Source: Paenibacillus woosongensis
GTDB taxonomy: Bacteria; Bacillota; Bacilli; Paenibacillales; Paenibacillaceae
DNA length: 64,000 nt
Assembly (NCBI RefSeq): GCF_030122845.1
Contig: NZ_CP126084.1
Coordinates: 4,736,501 to 4,800,500, forward strand
Direction: 5' to 3'
A model generated the notes under the pieces. That model was not told the origin of the DNA. It did not search any database and saw only the letters and a list, made by a program, of their open reading frames with translations. Each line of letters begins with the position of its first letter. Within the stretch, counting starts at the first letter, position 1. Of the stretch, positions 58,001 through 64,000 are shown in pieces. Position numbers and translations under genes: made by a program.

Positions 58001-59315
58001 GGTAGTCCGCAGTCGCAAACTGACCATCGTCATTAGTTACTTTAATTTGAACAGTTCCTTGCACACCAGCAGGCGCTGTTACAATTAATTGATTTGCACT
58101 TACATAATTTACGGATGTTAATTTAATATTGCCAAAGTGAACTACTGGATTCGGCCTGAAGTGGTCACCATTGATAATAACCTCTTCCCCACCTTGAATT
58201 TGGCCATTATCTTTGTCGACTGATGTAATGATAGGAGCATAATGTTTTACTTTGACTGTGGGCTGTGTTACAGTATATTGACGTTGCGCCCCCAAATAGT
58301 TCTTATATTCAACATTTATTTTTTGGTCTCCAGCAGGTAAGTTCCCTACTGCCGCACCTTGTTTATGCCGGATCTTGTACTTAAAAGTAAGCAGCTCATT
58401 TTTTAATTCAAGAAAATTCCAAGAAATGGAGTTTCCAGAAATGGTCGGTTGTGGTATATTGTCCTTGTAAGATTCTGGCACAATTTCAAACTCTGGAGAA
58501 ATATAGTCCGTAACTCTTACATCATATGCACTTGCAATACCTATTTCCTGAACAATGGCCGCATAAATTTCAGCGAGCCCCACGGATCCAAGCACAAAGT
58601 GATGGTGGTGTGCGGTAGTAGCCATATCCATCATCAATTTATTTGGTCCGCTAGTTACTGGGTTTTCATTAGGTAGCAACAATGCAATCGTATAGAATAC
58701 GATGCCTGCCTCCTTCGCTTCCCTTGCTTTCTCCATCGCAAATCCATATGGATTTGAGTCAGGAACTGTTGCATCTCCATCCGTCATGAGAATAATAACT
58801 GGCTGTGCATCTTCTCTATGATCCCGCAACATTTCCATCGCTTTGTCAATAGCAGCCCCTGTTGCTGTGCTACCACTGGCTTGAATTGTGTTGATGTAAT
58901 TTTTGGCTGCTGTCTTATCCGTGGTAAGAGAGAATGCGCTTGCCGATGTGCTATAATCTACAATTCCGACGCGATGCTTCGTCAGATCCATTAAATCAAT
59001 AAATCCTTTAGCCGCATCTTTGGCGTTTCTCATCTTGTCTTCGCCGTTATTTGGCCCGTAGGTTGGAGCCATACTGCCTGACTTATCAATAATTAGAATA
59101 ACATCGTTAGGCTTAACGACGTTCTGATCTGGTGTTCCTTGAACATTAATAGTTACTTCCGTTTCTCCTCCCACAAATATTTCAGTAGGATTCAATGACT
59201 TTGTAACTTGCACATTTTCGCTCCCGGAAGCCGCATAAACTGCCTGCAGGCCAGGAAATTGTGCGAAAATTAACATAAAAGCCAGAAAAATCAATAACCC
59301 AGACTTCCTTTTCAT
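55077..59315 (-). CDS. secreted von Willebrand A / IPT-TIG repeat protein
   Basis: 1412 residues. Signal peptide about 1-29 (basic, hydrophobic, ends AVYAAS). VWA domain about 70-260 with MIDAS Asp77-x-Ser79-x-Ser81 (DKSGS) and ILMTDGD. A linker (about 260-355) follows, then twelve IPT/TIG immunoglobulin-like repeats of about 87 residues to the C-terminus, each with PxITSVTPxSG..GGT.V.I.G.NF and a GF-Y end. No LPXTG, SLH or C-terminal membrane helix, so release or non-covalent attachment is expected. TIG and VWA modules point to adhesion. It lies 17 bp after fliT with GGGAGG before the ATG, so it is likely part of the fliD-fliS-fliT transcript. Link to the flagellum is inferred. Confidence 0.85.
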   Translation of the reverse strand: MKRKSGLLIFLAFMLIFAQFPGLQAVYAASGSENVQVTKSLNPTEIFVGGETEVTINVQGTPDQNVVKPNDVILIIDKSGSMAPTYGPNNGEDKMRNAKDAAKGFIDLMDLTKHRVGIVDYSTSASAFSLTTDKTAAKNYINTIQASGSTATGAAIDKAMEMLRDHREDAQPVIILMTDGDATVPDSNPYGFAMEKAREAKEAGIVFYTIALLLPNENPVTSGPNKLMMDMATTAHHHHFVLGSVGLAEIYAAIVQEIGIASAYDVRVTDYISPEFEIVPESYKDNIPQPTISGNSISWNFLELKNELLTFKYKIRHKQGAAVGNLPAGDQKINVEYKNYLGAQRQYTVTQPTVKVKHYAPIITSVDKDNGQIQGGEEVIINGDHFRPNPVVHFGNIKLTSVNYVSANQLIVTAPAGVQGTVQIKVTNDDGQFATADYRYYATPEITTITPNEGPLEGGTKVVINGNYFITGAQVLIDGKPASVTKAGKTQLEVTTPAGTTAKTVDVTVNNPDGTTVTAADAFTYIQGPEILTVDPSVGARTGGEQVRLSGERFVDGAKVYFNSTLVNSIFVSSQELSLITPVWSKADTVDVKVVNPNGQSATLTKGYTYEDPTPVITSVTPSSGPMAGGTIVIIKGNYIKSGAKVFWGGQELNAYTYVSSSEIRVKTPSWTQPEMVSLKIVNPDAKELEMKDVFQYLAPPDPTFISISPTSGLISGGTTVTLNGTNFPSDVKVYFDDQEVPTESVTASKIIVKSPVWASPENVDVSIETSTGVRLSLSDAFEYLPLPKPPAPLITSITPSSGSVTGGNVVTIYGANFVNGLNLFFDDQGLVYTFVSSSEIRLKVPAWPTAESVTVKITNPDNQSAELVDGYKYIPLPGPTLTAVSPNSGPIGGGTTVRLTGTNFKNNSKVFLADQEVGSTFVSANELRISTPAWSSSETVDVKVLNPDGQSALLAGAFTFETPPPPPAPTITGVTPNSGPQAGGTVVTIKGSNFTANSVVKFDDTIIASTLLSSSELRIKTSAWDTPATVKVTVVLADGQTATLDDAFTFIAPPPKPDPVVTSVSPNSLQLPGAGAIITVSGQNFQSGAKVFFNDTEIAATYLSSSQLRIKTPAWSVEEAVNVRVENPDGKSATLIGGFSYVSPPPPPAPTLTVISPNTTLASTSSVVTITGDNFISGARVAFGNTELAATFVSKTQLRVATPIWPHPETVTVKVINPDGQTVELTDGFTFIQDPPPVITSLSPNTGLNSGGGLVTVSGSNFRNGAKVYFNDQNVPTTYLSARELRIRVPAWATAAAVDVTVVNPDGQQSAILSGGYVYTVPAPKPAPTVTKLTPNSGSINGGYIITVNGTNIQSGAKVEINGVEVAATYLSSTELRIRVPASTVAGPVPVRIINPDGQASEVLVNGFTYL

Positions 59316-59332
59316 AGAAACCTCCCAATTTA

Positions 59333-59674
59333 CTAATTTTTAAAATCTACAAAAAAAGCGCCGACATTATAGTTACTTGATTTGCCATAATGGTCATTAG
59401 CGCGCTTTTTTCTTTCAAAAAGGTCAATTTCCTCGTTTAAACTACTCTTTTCCTCTAAAATGACATGGATGATTTGCTCATGTAAAATCCGAACTTCTGA
59501 TAAAAGAATTAGATCAGATTCACTTAATTGCATTTCACTAATTTTTTCAAATAGTGTCGTTATATCCGCTTCATATATCTGATACTGATCAAAGCTCGGA
59601 TTGTCCATTACTTTGCGATATAGGTTAAGAAGCTGCACAACTGGAGTTACTATATGCTTTTCTTCTTCATGCAT
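59333..59674 (-). CDS. fliT: FliT-like flagellar chaperone
   Basis: 113 residues, all-helical composition, at the fliT position after fliS. FliT binds the cap protein FliD before export in studied species. Sequence conservation in this family is poor, so the assignment rests on size, helix content and order. It overlaps the end of fliS by 8 bp. Confidence 0.65.
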   Translation of the reverse strand: MHEEEKHIVTPVVQLLNLYRKVMDNPSFDQYQIYEADITTLFEKISEMQLSESDLILLSEVRILHEQIIHVILEEKSSLNEEIDLFERKKRANDHYGKSSNYNVGAFFVDFKN

Positions 59675-60059
59675 GTACTTGTGTGCCGCCAGTCTTTAGA
59701 GATAACAAGGCTTGCTTCCATGTTGTTGCTAAATCTCGGGCGAACTCTATTGTGTCATTTAACATGGCCTCGTCCTTTTTGATTATAAACTCAGCAATGT
59801 GCTGACTATAGAATTCATATAACCTTCGCAAGTCTTTGGCAATATCATATTCCATGTTTAAAGTCACGATCAGCTCGCTTAATATCAAGCGAACTTTATG
59901 CAAGGGTGCATTCATGTCTTCAAACTGATCTTGAGAATATAACTTTTTAGCTAGAAGCAATGATTTGACCATCTCTTGGTACAAGAGCAAGGTTAATTCT
60001 CCAGGGCTCGCTGTCTCCACTTGAACTTTCAAATATTGCTGTTGTTGTGCGTAGTGCAT
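59667..60059 (-). CDS. fliS: flagellar export chaperone FliS
   Basis: Binds flagellin C-terminus and prevents early polymerisation; in Bacillus it also works with FliW. 130 residues. Typical start YAQQQQYLKVQVETASPGEL followed by LTLLLYQEMVKSLLLAKKL, all-helical. Between fliD and fliT. Confidence 0.95.
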   Translation of the reverse strand: MHYAQQQQYLKVQVETASPGELTLLLYQEMVKSLLLAKKLYSQDQFEDMNAPLHKVRLILSELIVTLNMEYDIAKDLRRLYEFYSQHIAEFIIKKDEAMLNDTIEFARDLATTWKQALLSLKTGGTQVHA

Positions 60060-60111
60060 AGTTTCCTCTCTCCATCAGTCATTTTATTGGTAGTGTAATA
60101 TTATTCCGGGG

Positions 60112-61593
60112 TCACTGACCTAATTGTGAAAATAACCATGAACTTTGACTGTTCATTTTCTGCAGCGCAGCTTCCATTGCAGCAAATCTTTTGTAATAAC
60201 GGGTTTCGATATCTTCTAACTTTCTCTTCCAATTGGATTCTTGCTCGGATAGAGCCTTTAGTTGTTTACCAATGACGCTATCATCCATAGCCTCCAGCGA
60301 TCCAGAACCCATTTTCTTTTTAAACTTCTCCATTTGCACATTAGCTATATTATACAGCCGATCGGCGATGCCTATATTGCTTTTTCCTGCAGGAGGATCT
60401 TCATCCGATGCTCTGACAAACAGTTGCTTCACTTCATCAAATCGCGTATTAATTGCTTCCTGAAGTTTGGCCTCATCAATCTGAAGCTTCCCATTTTCTT
60501 TATAATCCGTCATGACTGTTATACCGATGCTGGACAACATTTGTATTTGATCACTTGGAACATTCAAGGGGGTATTCAGAGCACTTCTCATCGATGACAG
60601 TGTATCTCTAAGAATGCTATCATTATACAGTGTGCCTTGCCTTGCTCGTTTTTCCCACTGAGTAATCTGACTCTCGCTCATAGCCTCTTTCTGTTCGGAG
60701 GTGAGCGGTTCATACTCACGGCTGCGACGGGTATTTGCAGTTGTAGAATAGAGATCAATCAAAGAATTGTATTGTGTCACGAAATCCTTGATTTTATCAA
60801 CGATTCCACTTCGATCGGTTACAACGCCTATTGAGGCCTCTCCCTGGCTGCGTAGAGTAACTTGAACTCCATTGATGGACACACTATTAGAAGCCGATTT
60901 AATGGCAGTGGTTGAACCATTCACATAATATTCCGCGTCCGAGCCGACAGCACTTGATTGAGAAAGATTAAGAAAACTCATAAAGTCGCCAAGACTAGTG
61001 TCGCTCGGATTACTTGGATCCAAACTTGCTATATTAACTTCCGAATTATCTCCCATCTGCGAGGAACTCAAGTAAAGAACACCGCTAGCTTTATCAAAAT
61101 TAGCTTTGACACCAGTCTGAGAAGCTTTACTGTTAATATCCTTTACAATTGACTCTACTGTTGAAACGCCTGCAGTAAATGCCACCGTAGCCTTTCCATT
61201 AATAGAAATTGCTCCACTCTCACTGATCGTTTGGGTAGCAGAAGCGATCGGATTACTTACAATAGTCGCCGAGGTAGCTAGCTTTCCTACTCTAACAGAG
61301 CTAATTCCTGCAGAAGTCCCGCTTGATGCTACTTCAATAACCGAAGTATTAGAAGAGGTAGCTGTAGTTTTTTCAAAATTACTTTCGAAACGCAAATTGT
61401 TAATTGAATTCCGAAAAGACAAGAGCGCGGTATTCATCGCCTGATAATCTTCTCTCTGCCAAATCGTGAACTGCTTGCTTTTTAAAACTTTATCAAGTGG
61501 AACTCTTTCTGCCTGCATTAGCTTTGTAATAAGGCTATCGGTATCTAATGTCCCACTAAAACCAGTAATCCGGATCGGGCTGTTAATTGCCAT
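60112..61593 (-). CDS. fliD: flagellar filament cap protein FliD
   Basis: Filament cap that promotes flagellin insertion. 493 residues from the ATG at 61593 (MAINSPIRITGFSGTLDTDS), six bases after AAAGGAGG; an ATG three bases earlier is too close. FliD N domain 1-100 and C domain about 255-480 with terminal coiled coils (IETRYYKRFAAMEAALQKMN). Central variable domain is short. Confidence 0.96.
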   Translation of the reverse strand: MAINSPIRITGFSGTLDTDSLITKLMQAERVPLDKVLKSKQFTIWQREDYQAMNTALLSFRNSINNLRFESNFEKTTATSSNTSVIEVASSGTSAGISSVRVGKLATSATIVSNPIASATQTISESGAISINGKATVAFTAGVSTVESIVKDINSKASQTGVKANFDKASGVLYLSSSQMGDNSEVNIASLDPSNPSDTSLGDFMSFLNLSQSSAVGSDAEYYVNGSTTAIKSASNSVSINGVQVTLRSQGEASIGVVTDRSGIVDKIKDFVTQYNSLIDLYSTTANTRRSREYEPLTSEQKEAMSESQITQWEKRARQGTLYNDSILRDTLSSMRSALNTPLNVPSDQIQMLSSIGITVMTDYKENGKLQIDEAKLQEAINTRFDEVKQLFVRASDEDPPAGKSNIGIADRLYNIANVQMEKFKKKMGSGSLEAMDDSVIGKQLKALSEQESNWKRKLEDIETRYYKRFAAMEAALQKMNSQSSWLFSQLGQ

Positions 61594-61619
61594 CATGTAC
61601 CTCCTTTGCATTTGTTCAT

Positions 61620-61955
61620 TTACAATTTTTCATCCACGAAGAGACCAACTCTTCTTGTAATGTTATACAGCATATCGAGCATTTTCTCGCTTGGAATTTC
61701 ACGAATTATTTCATTCGTCTCATCCTGCATCACAAGAACCATAATCGTATTTGTCTTATCATGAACCTTCACTTGGATATGAGTCCCGAGCTCTTCAAGT
61801 TTCTTATTCATCATGTCAACAAGTTCAGGAATCGTCTTATCTGGATTGTTTTTTCGCTTATCTGTATTCACTTCCAACGAAGCTTCGTTAGCAAGATTAT
61901 TGAACCATGGCAGCAAGGACGAATACGAAGAGTTTGAAGAAGGGTCTATCCTCAT
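61620..61955 (-). CDS. flaG: FlaG family protein
   Basis: Small flagellar protein that affects filament length. 111 residues from the ATG at 61955 (MRIDPSSNSSY), a GTG lies one codon earlier; GGGGGAG precedes. The C-terminal half matches the family: KLEELGTHIQVKVHDKTNTI, IREIPSEKMLDML. Between hag and fliD, 26 bp before fliD. Confidence 0.92.
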   Translation of the reverse strand: MRIDPSSNSSYSSLLPWFNNLANEASLEVNTDKRKNNPDKTIPELVDMMNKKLEELGTHIQVKVHDKTNTIMVLVMQDETNEIIREIPSEKMLDMLYNITRRVGLFVDEKL

Positions 61956-61993
61956 CACTCTCCCCCCTTTCGCCTATTCAAAGGCCAGATATT

Positions 61994-62022
61994 AAAAAAG
62001 CCGACCGGTTCCCCGGCCGGCT
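61994..62022 (-). terminator. intrinsic terminator of hag
   Basis: AGCCGGCCGG/CCGGTCGGCT stem (one G-U) followed by TTTTTT on minus, 10 bp after the hag stop. It separates hag from flaG-fliD. Confidence 0.9.
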
Positions 62023-62032
62023 ATAAATCAAA

Positions 62033-62872
62033 TTAACGAAGCAATTGCAGAACGCCTTGCGGCTGTTGGTTCGCTTGAGCCAACATTGCAGTTGCAGCTT
62101 GTTGAAGAATGTTGTTCTTCGTGAATTCAGACATTTCTTTCGCCATGTCAACGTCACGAATACGGGATTCAGCTGCTTGCAAGTTCTCGGAAGTAGTTCC
62201 AAGGTTGTTGATTGTGTGTTCCAAACGGTTTTGAACAGCACCGAGGTCAGAACGCATTGCAGATACACTATTGATCGCTGCTTGAACCAAGCTCAAGTTA
62301 GCAGCTGCAACAGAGTTCATGCCACCAGTTGCAGATGCAAGAGCCTGCAAACCTGTATTGTCAAATTGGACACTCAATTGTGTAGCAGTAGCTTTGGAAA
62401 GTGACAATTGAATTGTCTCTCCACCGTTAGCACCAACTTGGAATAATACGCCAGTTGTATCGCCATTAAGCAATTTTTTAGTGTTGAATTGAGTTTGTTC
62501 TGCAATGGAACCGATTTGCGCTGAAAGTTGTTTAACTTCAGAGTCAATCTTAGCAGCATCTTGAGTTGTCAACACTTCGTTCGCACCTTGTACGTACAGT
62601 TCAGCCATACGTTGCAGCATAGCATGAGTTTCGTTCAAAGCACCCTCAGCAGTTTGAATCAAGGAAATGCCGTCCAAAGCGTTCTTGGAAGCTTGCTCCA
62701 AGCCACGGATTTGGTTACGCATTTTCTCAGAGATTGCCAGACCAGCAGCATCGTCAGCAGCGCGGTTGATGCGGTAGCCGGAAGACAATTTCTCAAGGGA
62801 TTTACCTTGTTGAGTGTTGTTGAACGTCAATTGACGTTGAGTGTTGTAAGAGCTGATATTGTGGTTAATACG
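62033..62872 (-). CDS. hag: flagellin
   Basis: Filament subunit, exported by the flagellar type III system. 279 residues from the ATG at 62872 (MRINHNISSYNTQRQ), with AAGGAGGA upstream. Conserved N-terminal D0/D1 (LSSGYRINRAADDAAGLAIS) and C-terminal D1/D0 (RIRDVDMAKEMSEFTKNNIL, QANQQPQGVLQLLR). The middle (about 140-195) is short, with Thr/Ser residues that could be O-glycosylated by the island nearby (inference). Controlled by sigma-D and CsrA sites upstream. Confidence 0.98.
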   Translation of the reverse strand, partial: RINHNISSYNTQRQLTFNNTQQGKSLEKLSSGYRINRAADDAAGLAISEKMRNQIRGLEQASKNALDGISLIQTAEGALNETHAMLQRMAELYVQGANEVLTTQDAAKIDSEVKQLSAQIGSIAEQTQFNTKKLLNGDTTGVLFQVGANGGETIQLSLSKATATQLSVQFDNTGLQALASATGGMNSVAAANLSLVQAAINSVSAMRSDLGAVQNRLEHTINNLGTTSENLQAAESRIRDVDMAKEMSEFTKNNILQQAATAMLAQANQQPQGVLQLLR

Positions 62873-62883
62873 CATAATAAGTT

Positions 62884-62920
62884 TCCTCCTTGGAATGTTT
62901 TGGTGATTAGCATCCATGCT
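62884..62920 (-). promoter_or_regulatory. hag Shine-Dalgarno and likely CsrA-binding hairpin
   Basis: On the hag transcript AGC-AUGGAU-GCU (62909-62920) forms a small hairpin with GGA in a six-base loop, the usual CsrA target. Eighteen bases later the AAGGAGGA Shine-Dalgarno (62884-62891) provides a second GGA. This resembles the two-site arrangement of B. subtilis hag. Confidence 0.6.
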
Positions 62921-62986
62921 TCACCCGTATGTGGACAGATCATGGAATGCGGCCGTCAATGCCATGACAATTGTCCCATGATATAT

Positions 62987-63013
62987 ATATCGGCTGACTT
63001 GGGCTATTGTTTA
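62987..63013 (-). promoter_or_regulatory. sigma-D promoter of hag
   Basis: Exact consensus on minus: TAAA (63010-63013), 15-bp spacer, GCCGATAT (62987-62994). A near-palindrome CATGACAATTGTCCCATG (62963-62980) lies right at the expected transcription start. Confidence 0.95.
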
Positions 63014-63042
63014 TAGTAATTGCAACATTTTTATAATTTTTT

Positions 63043-63279
63043 TTAATTTTTCTTATATGGACTCACATTACGTAGAAGTTCCTGAACATTGTCAGATTGC
63101 AGGACAGCTTCTTTATTTTGCTCTTGGATAGCATCGTAAATTTCTTCCCTATAAATACTCACATCAGCCGGTGCTTCAATCCCGATCCTCACCTGATCTC
63201 CGCTAACTTCAACCACAGAGATGACAATGTTATGATCTATGATAATCTTCTGCCCCTTATTTCTCGACAGTATCAGCAT
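63043..63279 (-). CDS. csrA: carbon storage regulator CsrA
   Basis: Dimeric RNA-binding protein that represses hag translation. 78 residues from the ATG at 63279 (MLILSRNKGQKIIID), the canonical start; a longer in-frame start is not supported. VRIGIEAPADVSIYREEIY present. It overlaps the 3' end of fliW by 23 bp, so the two are co-translated. Confidence 0.97.
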   Translation of the reverse strand: MLILSRNKGQKIIIDHNIVISVVEVSGDQVRIGIEAPADVSIYREEIYDAIQEQNKEAVLQSDNVQELLRNVSPYKKN

Positions 63280-63715
63280 GGCGTCCCTCCTGATCTTCAA
63301 CTTTGTTCAGCGGATGTCGGGTTTCATACTCAGACTGCTCAAGTATAATTTGAGCAGCTTTTCTCGATTTAGGATTCATAATGATCGGCGCCTTCAAGTT
63401 TAAGGTAATATCGGAAGGAGATCTTACAGTGACTACAGATCGAACGATGACCTCATCTTCCTTTTCAATTTGCAAAATATCGCGCCAACGCTGTTCAAGC
63501 GTAAATTCATATTCCGGATAGAACATGAATGGATCGGTTAATACAAAAGTTAAATTTTCCTCATCCAAGGACTGAATAAATTCAAATGGGCTATCCTCTT
63601 GTGCAATTCCCACAAAATTTTTATACTCTTCAAACCCTAAAATCGGAACCAAAAAATCCCATGTAGTATCAGGATAAACTTCAATTTTTCCAAACCTTGC
63701 TGTTTGTACAATCAC
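63257..63715 (-). CDS. fliW: flagellar assembly factor FliW
   Basis: Protein antagonist of CsrA that is itself titrated by flagellin, giving Hag homeostasis. 152 residues from a GTG at 63715 (VIVQTARFGKIEVYPDT), with AAGGAGG at 8 bp; the ATG 17 codons earlier is in the terminator hairpin and has no ribosome site. Conserved EDSPFEFIQSLDEENLTFVL and DITLNLKAPIIMNP. Immediately upstream of csrA. Confidence 0.95.
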   Translation of the reverse strand: MIVQTARFGKIEVYPDTTWDFLVPILGFEEYKNFVGIAQEDSPFEFIQSLDEENLTFVLTDPFMFYPEYEFTLEQRWRDILQIEKEDEVIVRSVVTVRSPSDITLNLKAPIIMNPKSRKAAQIILEQSEYETRHPLNKVEDQEGRHADTVEK

Positions 63716-63740
63716 AGGGAATACCTCCTTCAATTCAAAA

Positions 63741-63779
63741 AAAATAGCTATATGAAATTCCTTCATTATAGCTATTTTA
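63741..63779 (-). terminator. hairpin between yviE and fliW
   Basis: AAAATAGCTAT/ATAGCTATTTT stem with T-run on minus, just upstream of the fliW ribosome site. Either a partial terminator or an attenuator. Confidence 0.65.
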
Positions 63780-63788
63780 CTGGATTAA

Positions 63789-64000
63789 TCAGACAACCTC
63801 ATCCAAATGCCGGTTCGTTGCCGTCATAAATATAAAATTTTTCTGTATTAAATAAGGATTAACCTTGCCCGGATAATAATCCACTACAGGCTTGCGAATA
63901 ACGGGATCTGCACTTACTCCGCCAGGCAAATAGTTCATGTTTAAAGATCCGGGAGTAAATGTAACGTCCACGTTATCGTAGTCTGGCGGCCCCATAAATT
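63789..64000 (-). CDS. yviE: YviE-like (DUF6470) protein, 5' end outside window
   Basis: The frame is open to the window edge, so the internal ATG at 63995 is probably not the start. The visible C-terminus (YLPGGVSADPVIRKPVVDYY, PGKVNPYLIQKNFIF) has the x-VVDYYPGKV pattern of YviE-type proteins, encoded between flgL and fliW in Bacillus. Function unknown. Assignment is mainly from position. Confidence 0.65.
   Translation of the reverse strand, partial: FMGPPDYDNVDVTFTPGSLNMNYLPGGVSADPVIRKPVVDYYPGKVNPYLIQKNFIFMTATNRHLDEVV

Noticed and set aside
55077..59315. Cell-wall sorting signal at the C-terminus of the VWA-TIG protein
   Set aside because: The protein ends directly after the last TIG repeat with no LPXTG, hydrophobic tail or SLH domain.

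Overview
The window reads as a chromosomal segment of a Paenibacillus-like, spore-forming, motile, Gram-positive bacterium. The evidence is the gene order uvrBA ... minJ-ctpB-(murein hydrolase)-ftsXE ... prfB-secA-hpf ... fliT-fliS-fliD-flaG-hag-csrA-fliW-yviE, which matches the Bacillus subtilis order, together with strong AGGAGG ribosome sites, UUG/GUG starts, a YesM/YesN sugar-response pair and several intergenic palindromes. Nearly everything lies on the minus strand. Plus-strand exceptions are motAB, the VanW gene, an MFS gene and two genes in the glycosyltransferase island.

Layout: 1-1786 holds a 3'-truncated beta-helix protein. 2096-7211 is nucleotide excision repair (uvrA, uvrB). 7487-9186 is the flagellar stator pair motA-motB (plus). 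10141-16856 is a division/envelope block: MinJ-like PDZ membrane protein, CtpB-type protease, M23 murein hydrolase, FtsX and FtsE. Intergenic DNA on both sides of minJ is full of degenerate tandem repeats. 17079-19993 carries a VanW-family protein and a CynX/NimT-type exporter. 20062-29218 is a glucuronoxylan (aldouronate) uptake and cleavage locus: two permeases, sensor kinase, binding protein, AraC-type response regulator and GH67 alpha-glucuronidase, with no ATPase gene. 30018-32015 is a chemoreceptor with a sigma-D-like promoter. 32347-40579 is the arginine operon argC-J-B-D-F-G-H. 40759-46735 holds yitT, prfB (with its programmed frameshift), secA, hpf and a cold-shock gene.

47115-54951 is a visibly AT-rich glycosylation island: an acetyltransferase with an unassigned C-terminal domain, a 1231-residue glycosyltransferase/glycosyltransferase/methyltransferase fusion, and two GT2-TPR proteins. 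It abuts the late flagellar genes. Between the two, 17 bp downstream of fliT and in the same direction, sits a gene for a 1412-residue secreted protein with a von Willebrand A domain and twelve IPT/TIG repeats. I consider this arrangement, a giant secreted VWA-TIG protein in the filament-assembly operon next to glycosyltransferases, the most interesting part of the window. The hag leader shows a consensus sigma-D promoter and a likely CsrA-binding hairpin next to a Shine-Dalgarno sequence, consistent with the FliW-CsrA-Hag homeostasis circuit encoded alongside.

No rRNA, tRNA, CRISPR array, transposase or prophage genes were seen. Mobile-element traces are limited to a MITE-like element (23900-24146) and dispersed palindromic repeats.
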